Shown here piece after piece: positions 48,140 to 59,185 of a stretch of DNA of 64,000 nt. The position numbers and the translations under genes were made by a program. A model generated the notes under the pieces. It saw only the letters and a program-made list of their open reading frames with translations, was not told the DNA's origin and ran no database searches. Within the stretch, counting starts at the first letter, position 1. Each line of letters starts with the position of its first letter. Origin of the DNA: Fasciolopsis buskii (Eukaryota > Platyhelminthes > Trematoda > Plagiorchiida > Fasciolidae); contig LUCM01005996.1 in NCBI GenBank assembly GCA_008360955.1, positions 133,114 to 197,113 on the forward strand, in the 5' to 3' direction.

Positions 48140-49363
48140 GTAAGTTGTTTCCCCTACCCACGCAGTCCAAAGAAGAGGCTACGTCCACGAAGTGAATACA
48201 TGTATGGAATAGTTCACAAACGGTTACATTCTGTCTTAGCCACTAAATCTGTTGTCTGTCGTAAGTGGTTTACAATTAGCACATCACCTGTTCCTTTGGA
48301 AACCGACACAACTAATGGAGACAACGTCGCGTTGTTTTGCGAACTTGCTGACACCTGGAGTGGAACATACCTATCCGGCCGTGTGCAGGGTATTGTTCCG
48401 TCTTACAGATGATGCTGGCAAAAGGAAATCACTAGAAATTGTCTGATGTTTATTCTGGCTTCATTTACGTACTTCAGATTACTACTGGAAGCTCGATGGA
48501 AAATTCCTCTTGAGCGTATACTAAACCTTAATATGGTAAACGACTGCATTCATTAGTTGTCTAGGATTTTCAATTCGAAATTGGGGAAAGAAAATGCGTC
48601 AAATGTGCAGTGAAAGTGCTTTCGGGTACGGTTTTGTGTGCACACTGAATTCGTAGTTATTCCGGTAGCTTTATTATCTGTTTGCCTTCGGGATTTAAAC
48701 CCAAAAAATTTTGAAGAACCATTTTGATGAAGTTTACCAAAACAGTGAAGACGTATGACGGTGGGAAAGATAATGCCTAAGGGCATAGTAAAATAATTCA
48801 GATTTCGATATTAATACTGTAAGACTTGTTGGAATAAAGGGTTGGAGATAATTGCTTTGAATTGTAAATAAATACTCACAGTTTCAACTAAGCGGTGAGC
48901 GCTAGGCTGTAAAAAATATCAAATCTCACGTGCATTGAAAATATCCTAATTATCTTACGTATTGTCACGTTTGACTCTGGGGCGATATCATCAAATTCAT
49001 TCTGTCTAATCACTTTCGTTACTTACAATACTGTGGAGGTATTCGGCATTTCAAAAGAGTAAACAACCTCGGTTTTTGCAACAACTTTTCTGAAAATTAA
49101 TTTTGCAATCGAGGGATGGTCACGTTAATATTTCAACTGTTTTAATCTTGAATGTCTATCCAAGCAACTGACTGTGCCTTTTAGATTTGCTTACATCGTG
49201 AAAGATGAGAGCATTGCGTGTTTATGCGAATTTTTCCTGAGTACAAAAATAACAGTTTTTTTATTCTGTGTTCAGTAGTTTTTTCAACGCATTTTTGGAG
49301 CCCCTGCCACTTCAGAGATTATCAGCTAAGTTGATCAAAGAGATTCTGATTATAACCTACTGA
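48140..49363. other. no feature seen
   Basis: The open frame at 48125-48412 runs across the donor of the preceding exon and is probably intronic. Nothing else supported. Confidence 0.35.
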
Positions 49364-49651
49364 ATTCTTGCTTCGTACAACGTTAGAATCCTCGGTGATG
49401 ACGCAAGTCAACACCCAGATGAATTTCCTGGATGTTGTACGAAGTTATTTGATTTATTTACATCTTATTCTATATATTTATCGATTGGAGACACTTCAAA
49501 TGGAAATCGCCCATTCTTTTGGTTTGTTGAACAGATTCCATCTAATGATTCGACCACGGAAGACCGACTGGGGAAAAGTCGAACGGTTTATGGATTAGTT
49601 AGTGGGAAATTTAACAGATTTTGGATAGCATGCATTGTCAAGGGTTTTTAA
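49364..49651 (+). CDS. 96-codon open frame without ATG at its start, unknown
   Basis: The frame is open from a TGA at 49361 to a TAA at 49649-49651, with no ATG at its start and no AG acceptor in the first codons. Composition is very protein-like: acidic and aromatic residues, Gly and Asn turns, and a NGNRPFFWFVEQ segment. The opening LASYNVRIL resembles the start of LINE endonuclease domains, but the rest does not continue that match. It may be a relic whose start is lost. Another open frame (49368-49598) overlaps it. Confidence 0.28.
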   Translation: MLASYNVRILGDDASQHPDEFPGCCTKLFDLFTSYSIYLSIGDTSNGNRPFFWFVEQIPSNDSTTEDRLGKSRTVYGLVSGKFNRFWIACIVKGF

Positions 49652-49671
49652 TTTCTTAGGCTAACAGTGTA

Positions 49672-49770
49672 CGAAGGTGGCCGGGTGGCACAACTGTTCT
49701 GTTAGATTTCAAACGTACAACCAATAGATGTATGCAGGAACTCTTTGACCTCGGTACCATTCGAACCCAG
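49672..49770 (+). repeat. possible tRNA-like SINE head
   Basis: GGTGGCCGGGTGG at about 49677-49689 is close to the A-box region of a class II tRNA, and CCATTCGAACCC about 70 bases later resembles a B box. Class II spacing would fit. The intervening sequence does not fold convincingly and no tail was recognised. Confidence 0.28.
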
Positions 49771-51139
49771 ACAATCCGACCATCTTGTACCAGGTGTTCT
49801 CCAGCTTTTCATTCTTATCAGGTGTTAGTGAATAATGTTTTCGGCCTGAGTTTACGACGGAATATTGGTAGCCGTAGTTTTAACAACAATACACTGCCCA
49901 ACCAAATAACCTCATTACTACAGTTTCATAGATGGATAATTTGTTTTATGTAAACTGTTTCCTATAAAGTCACTGATATCAATGCAGTGCCGGGCAGGGT
50001 GGCAGCTGCGGCTTCGTTGGTCAGCTGGCCGAAAAATTAATAGTCATGAAGATGAATGACTTCTACGTATGGCTTCGTATTCTACCTGGATCACAGACTT
50101 TCCACGGTTAAATGAGTTTTATCGCGTCTATTTCCTTTTGTGCTACGAAAAAAGGTAAATGATTTTGAATGGATCAATAAAACTTGTTTTCGCCATTGCA
50201 CTGGTCTATTTTTCAAGCAAGGAAGACCAGGATTAGGCAGATAATTTAGAATTGTCTATTGTTGTGTCAGATTAACTTACCATTTTGGGTACAAATGTAC
50301 ATTTGCTCGTGCCACCTCAAAACATGAGCGGAATGCTTTAACTTATATCTGACATCGTTATGCATGTAAAGTACAAAATAAATTAAGATTTATTTCACTC
50401 ATGTTTTCCCCGGGTGTGTACGAATACTCTGCTGAGGAGCGATTTGAACAAAACAGCGCTGTTATCGATGCCGTTTTGTGACTCAGCATGAACCACACCG
50501 TCAAGTGAAGCGGGCGTGATTTTAAGCGGCACTCTGCAGCATCAAACTAACGGCATATGTTGAGGTCAATGCAAAGGTTTGTGACAAAGCGGTTGTAATC
50601 GCTCGTTGGAGGTTATAATAAGATAATTTACAATTCGACCGCCATTGGTAATAAAGCGACTGAATTAACACAGAGTAATTATCGAATCGTGCCTCGCAAC
50701 CATGACTTCTAAAGCAATACAACCGAAAAGCCCAGGCGGGTTGGCACATGCGCCAAATGGTAACAAAAAGGTATCGAAACGAGAAGGCCTGAGATTCGTT
50801 GAGAGATCTGGCGTTCATTGGCATACCTTGTTGGCAGCGTAAGATCAGTCAGTGTGACAATAAATATATAAAATAAACTAATTTACATTATACGATTTAG
50901 CTCAAGTTCTTACGAGCAATTTCGATTTTATTTAACTTTAAGCATAGCGATACAGTTCTGTTTTGCAATCACGTCCCTAGTACCCAGGTTATGACCGCAT
51001 TTTGACTCACAACCACCCGGGCTAACAGTTAACCGTTTACAGTATTTAGACGATAATTTCTCACTAAGTATTGAATTGTTGTTAAGAGGGCTCTTTTCAT
51101 GAGCTTTTTGACTGCGGAACTTGGCATTCGGATGACAAA
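49771..51139. other. no feature seen
   Basis: The minus-strand 100-codon frame at 50522-50824 has no motif, and a donor-like rather than acceptor-like sequence at its start. Nothing else supported. Confidence 0.35.
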
Positions 51140-51349
51140 CTATTTTTCACGGGTTTTGGTGACATCTTCAGTAGGTGTGACGAAAATCGGATACCCTGAG
51201 AAACGAACAATAAAATCTTGAAATCTTTGAGGCACAACCGCCAGTGGCGTCTGGACGCCATTTCTTGCAGCTCTGATGCTCAACAGTTCGAATGACCTTG
51301 CGTTTACGGTGTTCTCTTTGCATTTGCCCACGCCAGGTTCAAACCACAA
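51140..51349 (-). CDS. terminal exon candidate, product unknown
   Basis: On the minus strand the segment directly follows a TTTACCGCCTCAG acceptor and stays open in phase 0 for 69 codons to a TAG at 51140-51142. The peptide has ordinary globular composition (a WFEPGVGKCKEN start, mixed charged and hydrophobic middle, basic-acidic end). A GTATCC inside could serve as a donor. About 230 bases further upstream a second strong acceptor (CTCTCTTTTTGACCGTTGCAG near 51563) precedes a 65-base open segment, which suggests a multi-exon minus-strand gene. Family not recognised. Confidence 0.45.
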   Translation of the reverse strand: MWFEPGVGKCKENTVNARSFELLSIRAARNGVQTPLAVVPQRFQDFIVRFSGYPIFVTPTEDVTKTREK

Positions 51350-52284
51350 CTGAGGCGGTAAACTTTCGATGACAATGAGTTTGAAATAGACAAACGTAAA
51401 AGAAATAGCATATATATGTCATTTTAGTGTTGAGATAGGCATGGATAATTTACGGTACGCAGGAAGATTTGTAAAAATTCTCGTTGCACCAGAATCAAAG
51501 ATGACATTTTACTAAATGTATAAAACATATTTGCTCCCAGAAAGGGTACGATAAATCATATAGATTAACCTTGGTAACTGCAACGGTCAAAAAGAGAGAA
51601 TGCTGTTTAATCTTTCTACATTTGTTAAGTTTTGATAGGTTTCAAAAAAATTCAATCCAACTTGTGCAGACCCGTCTGTCTTTGGTTTTACAAGAAAAAT
51701 GTACGCAAACGACTTGGGAAGTCGTGCTTTGCAAATAAAAGTTGACGCTGGCTGTGAATGAAAGAATAACGAATCCATAAACACTTCCAGTTGAATTGGG
51801 GCAGATCGGAAGCCAAATATCTGCTTTGACCTGTGCTACCCTTTTTACAAAGATATTAAACGGGACAGTTTTGTTTAAAACATCAAGCGACAGATTAGCT
51901 GATCGCAGTCCGGCAAAACATTAATCTGTCTTATAGCGAAACTAGAGACCTGGTATGGTTCCGAATTATCCAAACAAGTGCTCAAAACTGGGCTCATGTG
52001 CGGTAAATTACTCGACAGTAGGCACTAAAACGCCCCAGTAGATCATGGTGAAGTGATTTGGTTTAAACTGTTCATAAAATGTCAATCAGCATGTGAGTAG
52101 AATTGCCCGAGAGTGGCTGCAAAAGCACGCGCATGAATGAGCTCAAGTTCACATGCACATCGAACCAGTGACATTTACTGTCTACTTGCAGTCTGGCTTT
52201 ATTAAACCGACCTGTAATATCTGCTTGTCTGATATCGAATTTTTAATTGAATATACTGGCAGTGGACAGTCCTCATGATTGTAA
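51350..52284. other. possible minus-strand exon at about 51499-51563, otherwise quiet
   Basis: After the strong acceptor near 51563 (minus) an open stretch of 21 codons plus two bases ends at GTAAAA. The minus-strand frame at 51587-51784 reads protein-like but has no motif. Nothing else supported. Confidence 0.3.
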
Positions 52285-52473
52285 TTGATATCTCAGTATC
52301 ATTCTGGTTTAATTCCAAGGGGCAGCAAAAATTCCAGGGTTTTAGTTATTAAGTTAATGGTCATTCTTTTGGTAACAAGGCGCAAACCTGGAAACGCGGT
52401 TACAAATTATGTCGAAAAATTTCGCGAAGTAACTAGATATCATAATTTGGCCTTTCTTCCCAAGAGCAACTAA
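52285..52473 (+). mobile_element. Ty3-type gag capsid relic
   Basis: The end of this frame reads TRRKPGNAVTNYVEKFREVT, which follows the pattern RxPGESVxxYxxxFRxL of retrotransposon gag capsid domains. It is a short fragment, followed by multiple stops. With the pieces at 53637 and 55161 on the same strand it fits the order gag, nucleocapsid, integrase of one worn element. Confidence 0.45.
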
Positions 52474-53320
52474 TTTCAGTCGGAAGGTTGTTCAAGCGCT
52501 TGAAAGCTTAACAAAAAATCAAAACCATTAAAGGAAGAAAAATTTAAAGCGTTGCTTTAATTACGTAAAAGATAATCACATTAGCAGACCTGTTATTTGC
52601 TAGAACACAGAATTAGTTGAAATCGTAAAAATAGTTTAGTTTCAATTATACAAACCTAAAATTCAGTAAGTCACAAAAATAGTGAGAACTGGAAGTCCAC
52701 CGTATATTTGTTTGCACCCGGAAGACCTGGCACCAAGGTGGTTGACTTCGTACTTTTTGTCGTGGTTGGAGGTTACAACTGGGGCGAAGTATATGTGCAC
52801 AAGGAAACTGATTCCTGATAAAACCGACGAAACTGGTACACAGTGTGATCCCGTGAAGTGCATTCTTTATTTCCATGTCGTTACTAAAAGACTGAACATC
52901 TGAAAAAAGTGAGGCATTACCGGTAATGAAAAATCAGTGTGCAGAAATGTATACAACGACACCGTTTGCTCTATTCAGAAGGGGTTTTAAGTGCAACTCG
53001 GTAATTAAAAACAGGACGGTTACCATTAAGCAAAGGATAAATTTGACACTGAAGTCCCAGATAATTACCGGTATATTTTGAATTTCACGGAGGTACTGCA
53101 CGAATTCCGTCAAATGGATTATATTCGGGGTGATCACATAGTTGCCAGGTCTATTACAACCGAAAATGAGATGTCTTTGGCAGCCAGAGATTCCAAGTGA
53201 ATTTCCAATTTTTATAACGTGGCATTTATGCTGATGTTAAATTTAACAGTCGACCAAAAGAAATAGAAAACAGTTGAAAAATATCCCAAAATTTCTAAGT
53301 CGGATTAACCGAACCGACTA
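52474..53320. other. no clear domain between retroelement pieces
   Basis: The overlapping frames at 52646-52903 on both strands have no recognised motif. The sequence may be worn retroelement or unrelated DNA. Confidence 0.3.
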
Positions 53321-53684
53321 GTGAAGATAGCATTTTGCTCGTGGATTCTGACTGGCAAACCGAATGGCACCTCGAGTGGGAAAAAAATGAAAGCCTATAA
53401 CGGCGGTGGAATGGTCAGCATAAATGGAGCGACCAGTGGTGAGTTGACCGGATGGCGAGTTGGAAATCCAAATAGAATCTCTGTTCGTGGGAGTGTGCGC
53501 GACGGTGATAAAACAATTAATGGTAGACCCTATGCAGAAGAGGCTCCATTTTTAGTTGCTGGTGGGACAAGAAATTGGTGAACTAGGAAAAACCAGAGAA
53601 GCAGCTTGTGTGGAACAAAAGATTAGGCAAGTGAGATGAAACAGATGTGGACAAGATAACTACGTACACAATATCCAAATGCGA
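53321..53684 (+). mobile_element. possible gag downstream region with broken CCHC knuckle
   Basis: At 53637-53684 a frame reads as a damaged zinc knuckle: a stop (TGA) where the first Cys of C-x2-C should be, then Asn-Arg-Cys-Gly-Gln-Asp-Asn, a Tyr where His is expected, and no final Cys. Position and the CGQ.N core suggest retroviral-type nucleocapsid. The preceding 86-codon Gly-rich frame (53321-53581) is open but has no motif of its own. It contains a GTGAGT donor-like site. Confidence 0.35.
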
Positions 53685-54416
53685 GGGAGAAAGAGGGAGA
53701 CAGTTAATTCCCGGTGCGTGACAGAGGCAGGCCAAAGTTGCAGTTTAGGCTCAAAAAGACCACATTTAAAATAAAGGAAATCAACGAGATTTATTCGACT
53801 GAAAAACACTGTTTGAGGTCAACAGCAAAGAAACGTCCTAGATTAGGATTGCTTCGTTTGGTAGTATTACAGTTGAATGCGGAATAGGAGCCAGAGAAAA
53901 AGCTAATGCAAACTAAAATTGTTAACGATGTTTGGACGAAATAATTATTCACTCCAAGAAAGAAAATGTCTGGTGAAGTCAAAGGATCCTGGAAAAACAT
54001 TGATATTATTTTAAAATTTAAATTACACTTTCTTGCTTTTCATTGTGACGTATGGGTGAAGACGCAAACCTGAAGTTCAGGGAGACTTGGAAACAGAACA
54101 CTCAACAGAAAGCAGCATGAACAATTGCAATTTACTTTCCAAAAAATACTCACCACAATCACCTAATATTTGAATCATTAGTGAAACATCTTACTTTAAT
54201 CGAATTGTCTTGTTATTAATAGAATAATGAAGTCGTTTTCAAGCTGGTCCTCAGTAGTTTTTGCTCGAGTTAAAAGAACACCATTCGCTCGTCATACCAT
54301 GTCCATCAGCAACTGTCTGGTTGTAACTTGTGGCGTCTGGTCCTATTTCTCCTTCGAGGCACTCATGTACTAACCCACGAAAAATGTACCACCGCCTTTG
54401 CTTCAGTAAATTGCTT
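53685..54416. other. no clear feature
   Basis: No protease or reverse-transcriptase motif was recognised here, although their place in a Ty3-type element would be here. The minus-strand frame at 53791-54000 has no motif. Confidence 0.3.
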
Positions 54417-54634
54417 CTGCAAAGAATAGAAAAATTAACTGATCAAACGGTCCAACTTTTACTGTACATCCTTCCGAACGCATCTTCTTGGCTCATTCCG
54501 AAAGCGGACCTCAAACATATTCTTTCCTTAAAGATTCCCGACTATACCGTATGTGACACGAGACCAGGAAACACCGTATGGGTGAACATTAAATACTTAG
54601 GTAAACTACGGATCGTAGATTCGGAATTGTACCA
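54417..54634 (+). mobile_element. LINE reverse-transcriptase piece (KYLG block), or an exon
   Basis: One frame reads SSWLIP, then LKHILSLKIPDY, then VWVNIKYLGKLRIVDSEL. This follows the layout of CR1-like reverse transcriptase just past the palm: a W..P segment, a short beta strand, then xxKYLGxxIDxxL. The segment is also bounded by a CTTTGCTTCAG acceptor-like and a GTGAGA donor-like site, so a host exon is the alternative. I favour the LINE reading because of the spacing to KYLG. The sequence beyond 54634 remains partly protein-like in another frame. Confidence 0.42.
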
Positions 54635-55160
54635 GTGAGAGACATCAGCTTTAAAATCAGTGTCCGGGAGCACCAAAACTCACGGTGTGCAGTTTCTCGC
54701 ACTCTGTGCTTTGGTGATAGTCGGCTGCACATTTACGCCGACTTAGACAGCTGCACCCTAATGACCTTGGCAGATCAGAAGATGATTGATTTTGCTGATT
54801 GAAACTCCTGACTATTGAATTTCGACTGCACGCCGGACGACTTTCACATTCTCTTCACGTGCGTTTAGATGACCAGGTAAACATGTAGGCTTTCGGAAGG
54901 CAGAAAGTACAAATCTGAGAGGGTTTTGACCTCATGATCAGTACTTCCGCACCAGTAGACTATGTCACGTGAAGCCGCATTTGGATGCTTCCAGATGGAG
55001 GGTTTCTAAGCCATGGTTTCTTGTGGGTCGGAAAAGGGGAGGGGATTCATGCGCATTTTTAGACTAAATGTAGTTCGTATCTCAAAACACTTATTGCATC
55101 TTTTGATTAATGGGGGAGATTGAAACTAGCAGGCTTTGTTGCTTTCGTAACATCATTCAC
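54635..55160. other. no clear feature
   Basis: A plus-strand frame at about 54637-54804 is open and protein-like but unmatched. The rest shows nothing recognisable. Confidence 0.3.
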
Positions 55161-55290
55161 ATGTACATTGTTCTCATGGATGTATTTTCGGGACGTGAAC
55201 TGGAACCTATCAAGTTGGAGCATATTCCTCTATTGTGATTTGGAATACCTCACCACTTTCCACAGTGGGATTTCTGTTAACAAATAAAAT
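55161..55290 (+). mobile_element. Ty3-type integrase core relic
   Basis: In one frame MYIVLMDVFSGRELEP matches the first catalytic block of retroelement integrases (YILVVVDxFSxxxEAxP, with the catalytic Asp present). Further on, after a TGA, FGIPHHF matches the FGxPxxxHSD block, although the second Asp and DQG are not preserved. The distance between the blocks is shorter than normal, so there is an internal deletion. It is dead. Confidence 0.48.
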
Positions 55291-55984
55291 GAAAGAAAAA
55301 TTGTCCATTATGTTACAGCACCACAGGAAGGCTTTAAAGGTTTAAACCCTGTGAGACGTGCAGTGTCCAATTCCACGGGTTCTGCAATGAACATCTCTCA
55401 CGCTATTATAATGCATTTTCAATGGTACCAAGTAGGTAAGATAAGACCAAAGCTTATTTAATATTGACCCCCTGTTTTCCTGGATAAACTAATTATCTGC
55501 TATTCTTTATCACTGGCAAAGTCTCCCTTTGTGTTTTAACCTGGGTGAGGTACAGTCACTGGTCTCGGTTCCTCGGTTTGCCTAAAGTGGAAAGTTTATC
55601 ATCCATTTGGTTCCGGACAGATGTATCAGCTTTACTTTATTTCTTCAAAGAAGCTTAGTGTTGCAGGCTTTATGAATCAAGTTTATCTGCAATCCCTTTA
55701 GGATGTGCTTATGAGATTGGAAGACTCTTAATAGCGGAAATGTTGGTAAAGTGCAGAAAGGGAACACTGAAATGGTCACTGTGATGACTAGATGTCGGAA
55801 AACCGTAACAAGCAATCCGATTTATGTTGTGTCGACCTTCGTGGACAGATTAGCGAAAGAACAGAATAGGATGACAAATGAACCAGTCGAGGAAATGTGA
55901 GTACCATTAGGGTTAGAGTTGACCAACATGCTAGGGATTTCGGAGGCTTGCTAGCGGGAATCTTCTTGGATAAGTGCGGACGTG
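55291..55984. other. no clear feature
   Basis: A plus-strand frame through 55310-55460 is open but has no integrase-type zinc or catalytic motif. Nothing else supported. Confidence 0.3.
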
Positions 55985-56130
55985 TTAAAGTAATTTAGTC
56001 CAAAAGTAAGCGGATTTTGGCATAGCAGAATCTACGAATTCATACTGCGGAATTCACTTACCTAGGCAATATCTGTAGTGTGGATGCAATTGGACTAGCA
56101 GCTCCAGCATTGCCGTGCACATTAATTGAT
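55985..56130 (+). mobile_element. LINE reverse-transcriptase fragment (RTE/CR1-type)
   Basis: From about 55999 one frame reads SKSKRILA, a stop, QNLRIHTAEFTYLGNICSVD, which matches the post-palm segment of RTE-type reverse transcriptases (KTKVM...I...EFTYLGSxxSxDG). The match ends around 56090. The next kilobase shows no continuation and the separate LINE relic at 56985 starts with its endonuclease, so this is an independent fragment. Confidence 0.6.
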
Positions 56131-56984
56131 ATTTAGACGTTTTGGGTTCGAGGATAACAATTTTGGCTATCATTTTTGACCCAACAATTAAAAAAAGAAA
56201 GCAAGTGATACAGCTGAAGAGAAAAAACCACATTTTCGCAAATAATTTGAAGGTTCCTGCAGGATAGATAAATTATTTGAAAGCGGAAAAGGCTACAGTT
56301 GGAGGTGCTCATTCCCGCATAGCTGACGGCTTGCTTACAGTCTAGGGGATATGGCTAAATTCTGACTCCAAACCAGCGGCTAGCGGCATACGATGTAGGT
56401 AGCTGCATGGCGATCGGCATCTGTGGCTGAATAATGCACTGATCACCCAGATTGGCCGGCATCACCCAAAAGAACATGAACTAAATAATCAGTCACCCAT
56501 CCCACTAGGTTAAGGTCTCCGCTGTCCGTCCTGCTGCTTTTCGGATTATGTTACAGAAAATTGAATGCTTTGATTTGTGAACCACTAAGAAAATCATTGG
56601 TTTTGTCCTGGACAACGTAGCAGTACCACGACCGCAAACGGAACCACGGATCTCACCCTCGCCTCCCGGTCTCTCAGGTTTTCCCACTAAAATTCGCCAT
56701 TACACTCTGAAACTATCATCTTTCTCCATCCCCAGCCGTCTTATGTGCCATCCACAATATTTCGCCAGAGAGAAGATCCTCCAATTCTGGTGCCTGTTAC
56801 AACGAGATTCCTGACTGAACCGTCCCCTCCATGACTACCGCGACACAGGATGGCAGGACCCACTTCTCTAGAACGTCGCCTATCAATCATATGGGCAAAC
56901 TTTAAAGGGAGCATGCTTAAGATAAGCAGACAATAAGCATTTGATTGTAAGAATAAGCTACTCTATTTCGAATAGTGAAACTGC
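56131..56984. other. no clear coding feature
   Basis: A GC-richer part at 56680-56900 directly precedes the LINE endonuclease and may be its 5' leader, but no conserved motif shows this. The minus-strand frame at 56505-56687 has no motif. Confidence 0.3.
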
Positions 56985-58850
56985 AATCAAGTAAATTCTG
57001 CTGCCTGCCGGAGACGAAACTGCGAGACGAAATTTCGTAGTCGCCATACAGGGTGAATGCCGATTTCTGTCTGTGCCTATCGGAGGACATGGAAGCTATC
57101 GCAACCGGTCAAGCTGCTGCTGCAGTTGATCTAGGCTCTATAGTTGAGAGAGGCATGTCGTGATGAGTCCCCGTCGACAGAACTCTTTGGAAACTACGGC
57201 CTTCAACAGCTTACCACAAATCGCGACTATGTCACTTCCGCTCATTCCCCCACAAAGTTTGATCGGAACACAGTCTAAGATGAATTCTATCGTTGCTTAA
57301 TATGTTCTAGGAGACAAACCACCGGACAGATATCGTGATCCTCACTAGGGATCTCGATGCCCGCCTCGACTGCCATCGTTCGGACAACGGGGACAGACAC
57401 TATGTTTGGACTACCAGATTTTTCAAGCAGACACGATCTCTTGCAAAGCTAAACGATGCGTCGCCAAATGTATTCTCTCCACTCACCCACAGAAATGGTC
57501 TCAAATCGATCATTTGACGATCAACTAACGGTGGCACGACAGTGTACTAGATTCTTGTTCTTACCGGCCAGCCTGTTTTGAATCTTGCACGTACTGGTCT
57601 ACATAATCCTGTGCTTGTGATTTGGTGCTGAATGAGCTCGAGCCATGCGCGTCCGAATAGCAAAAGCTGACTGACTTGCTGGTGCTAAGAACTTATCAGA
57701 CTATTTTAAGCCAGATGTTTGAACATATCACTTCACCTGATGTCGACTGGAACTGAGAGATCTAAAAGAAACCTTAATGAGTGATGACTAGCCAGTTGAG
57801 ATGTGGTCCACCACCTTCGGAAGAGTTGGATTTCTCCGAACGTTTGAGAAGCAGCTTGGATACTGACTGACAGACCTCTTGATAAGGAGCTTTTGACAGC
57901 GTACTAATTCTATTGGATTACTGACAACAGGGAGATAGGGAAAAAGTCAGGAAGCTAAAGAAATGCCACTGTCCTTGTCTCAAGGGTTTTTTTCCATGAA
58001 TGTTTTATCCTCCAGTTTCTTTTCATTATAATGGACGGTCTGCATCGCAGGCCCTTGACGGTGCTGAGAACTATGGCGTGGAAATTCATTGGATTTCAGA
58101 GTGACTGACTTAGATTATACCAAGAGCGTCACCTTGTTAGCAGACGATCCTCAACCTGTTCAGGTTGGCTTAAACAACGTGACCACCGAAGTCAATGTGC
58201 ATGATGTGCACTTTGTTTCGTATGATCACAGAATGCCTTCCCGAGACTGAAGGAGAAATTCTCTTGGACTCAGTCTCTGTGAGAAACGTTTGGTGGTTGA
58301 CAGATGCTTCCCGCACCCGGTACTTGGCATATTTTGGGATGGATGGTGGTTTTCGCGACGAGGAATTGCCGCACTCTTCTAAGGCTCGCTCAACTTTTTC
58401 CAAACTCAGGAACCTGCAACGTTGCTGGAACATCATTCTATCTTTGGCAGGTAGAGTCTAGGGTGTCACAGTTCGTTCAAAATTTTTTTACAGGTGCGAA
58501 AACTACCCAGTTCGACAAGGAGACCTGTGCTCTCTGACGGACATTGTGCTCGTTAGATAAGGCTGGGAACGGTGGAGTGGTGGACAACCGATGATTTGGA
58601 ACAGGAATTTACAAAACTGAACTTCCATTTTAGCCACAGTCGGACCGTGTTGTATAGCAGACTTGAGCAAGAGTGACGATGAAATATATGATTTCAAAAC
58701 TCCGATTCTTACAACCTGTAGGCGGAACCAAAGGCAGCAGCGCCATTCGGAATGTTCCGGTGGCTCCCCAGATTTCCGTTTTAGTGTATAAAAGGACAAA
58801 AGTGAAACTGGCAAATTACCGTGTTTGGTAAAACTTTCAAGCAAAGCACT
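56985..58850 (+). mobile_element. RTE-like LINE relic: endonuclease plus reverse transcriptase
   Basis: Endonuclease blocks: CLPETKLRD near 57002 (QETK motif), an SPT...V.DEFY block near 57245-57285, and TDIVILTRDLDARLDC near 57327-57371 (usually GDFNAR, with G and N changed). Reverse-transcriptase blocks: QFLFIIMDGLHRR near 58014-58055, then VTDLDYTKSVTLLADDPQPVQ at 58101-58163, SKARSTFSKLRNLQRC at 58378-58425, RCENYPVRQGDLCAL at 58492-58536 and GWERWSGGQPMIWNRNLQ near 58561-58617. The catalytic YADD reads Tyr-Thr-Lys-Ser, so both catalytic aspartates are lost. Several frameshifts and stops occur and roughly 600 or more bases between the endonuclease and the palm are missing. It is clearly inactive. 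Confidence 0.85.
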
Positions 58851-59034
58851 GTTATCTTCCCTTCTTTTACTTTATACCTTGTCATCGTTGATATTATTCG
58901 CCTTATCATTTGATTGTTGAAAACTCTTTCCACGATTTTTGTACCAGATTCATGTTGAAAATATAATTATATTTCTGCAAATGTATGTTTGGACAGGAGT
59001 GCGAAAAACAACTTGCTGAGAGTCGGGTGGTGGT

Positions 59035-59185
59035 AGTTTTCCGTCGGTGGCCACACGGATAAGGTCCTGGCGTTTGGACGTGAAGGACGTGGGTTCGATT
59101 CTTCTCCCTGCCGGTGAACTTTTCCCCTTGGCAGCCCCTGCTGGCCGTGGCCTCCTTCCTGAAAATTGATGTACATTTTGCTTCA
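59035..59185 (+). repeat. tRNA-Arg-like SINE
   Basis: An A box (TGGCCACACGGATAAGG, from 59048) and a perfect-looking B box (GTGGGTTCGATT, ending at 59100) are about 45 bases apart. The head is close to a tRNA-Arg-type sequence, but the anticodon arm cannot be drawn cleanly. A GC-rich body (59105-59160) and a short AT-rich end follow. It lies about 185 bases downstream of the LINE relic, in the same orientation. Tail sharing with that LINE is not visible. Confidence 0.6.

Noticed and set aside
54417..54634. Confident host exon
   Set aside because: It has splice-like borders, but the internal layout up to KYLG fits LINE reverse transcriptase better, so it is listed as a mobile-element piece with the exon as alternative.
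56058..56118. Minus-strand exon ending at GTAAGT
   Set aside because: The same DNA on the plus strand encodes the EFTYLG segment of a LINE reverse transcriptase, which explains the open minus frame.
58170..58461. 88-codon frames on both strands as host genes
   Set aside because: They lie inside the RTE-like LINE reverse transcriptase. The plus-strand frame is one of its shifted pieces and the minus-strand one is its shadow.
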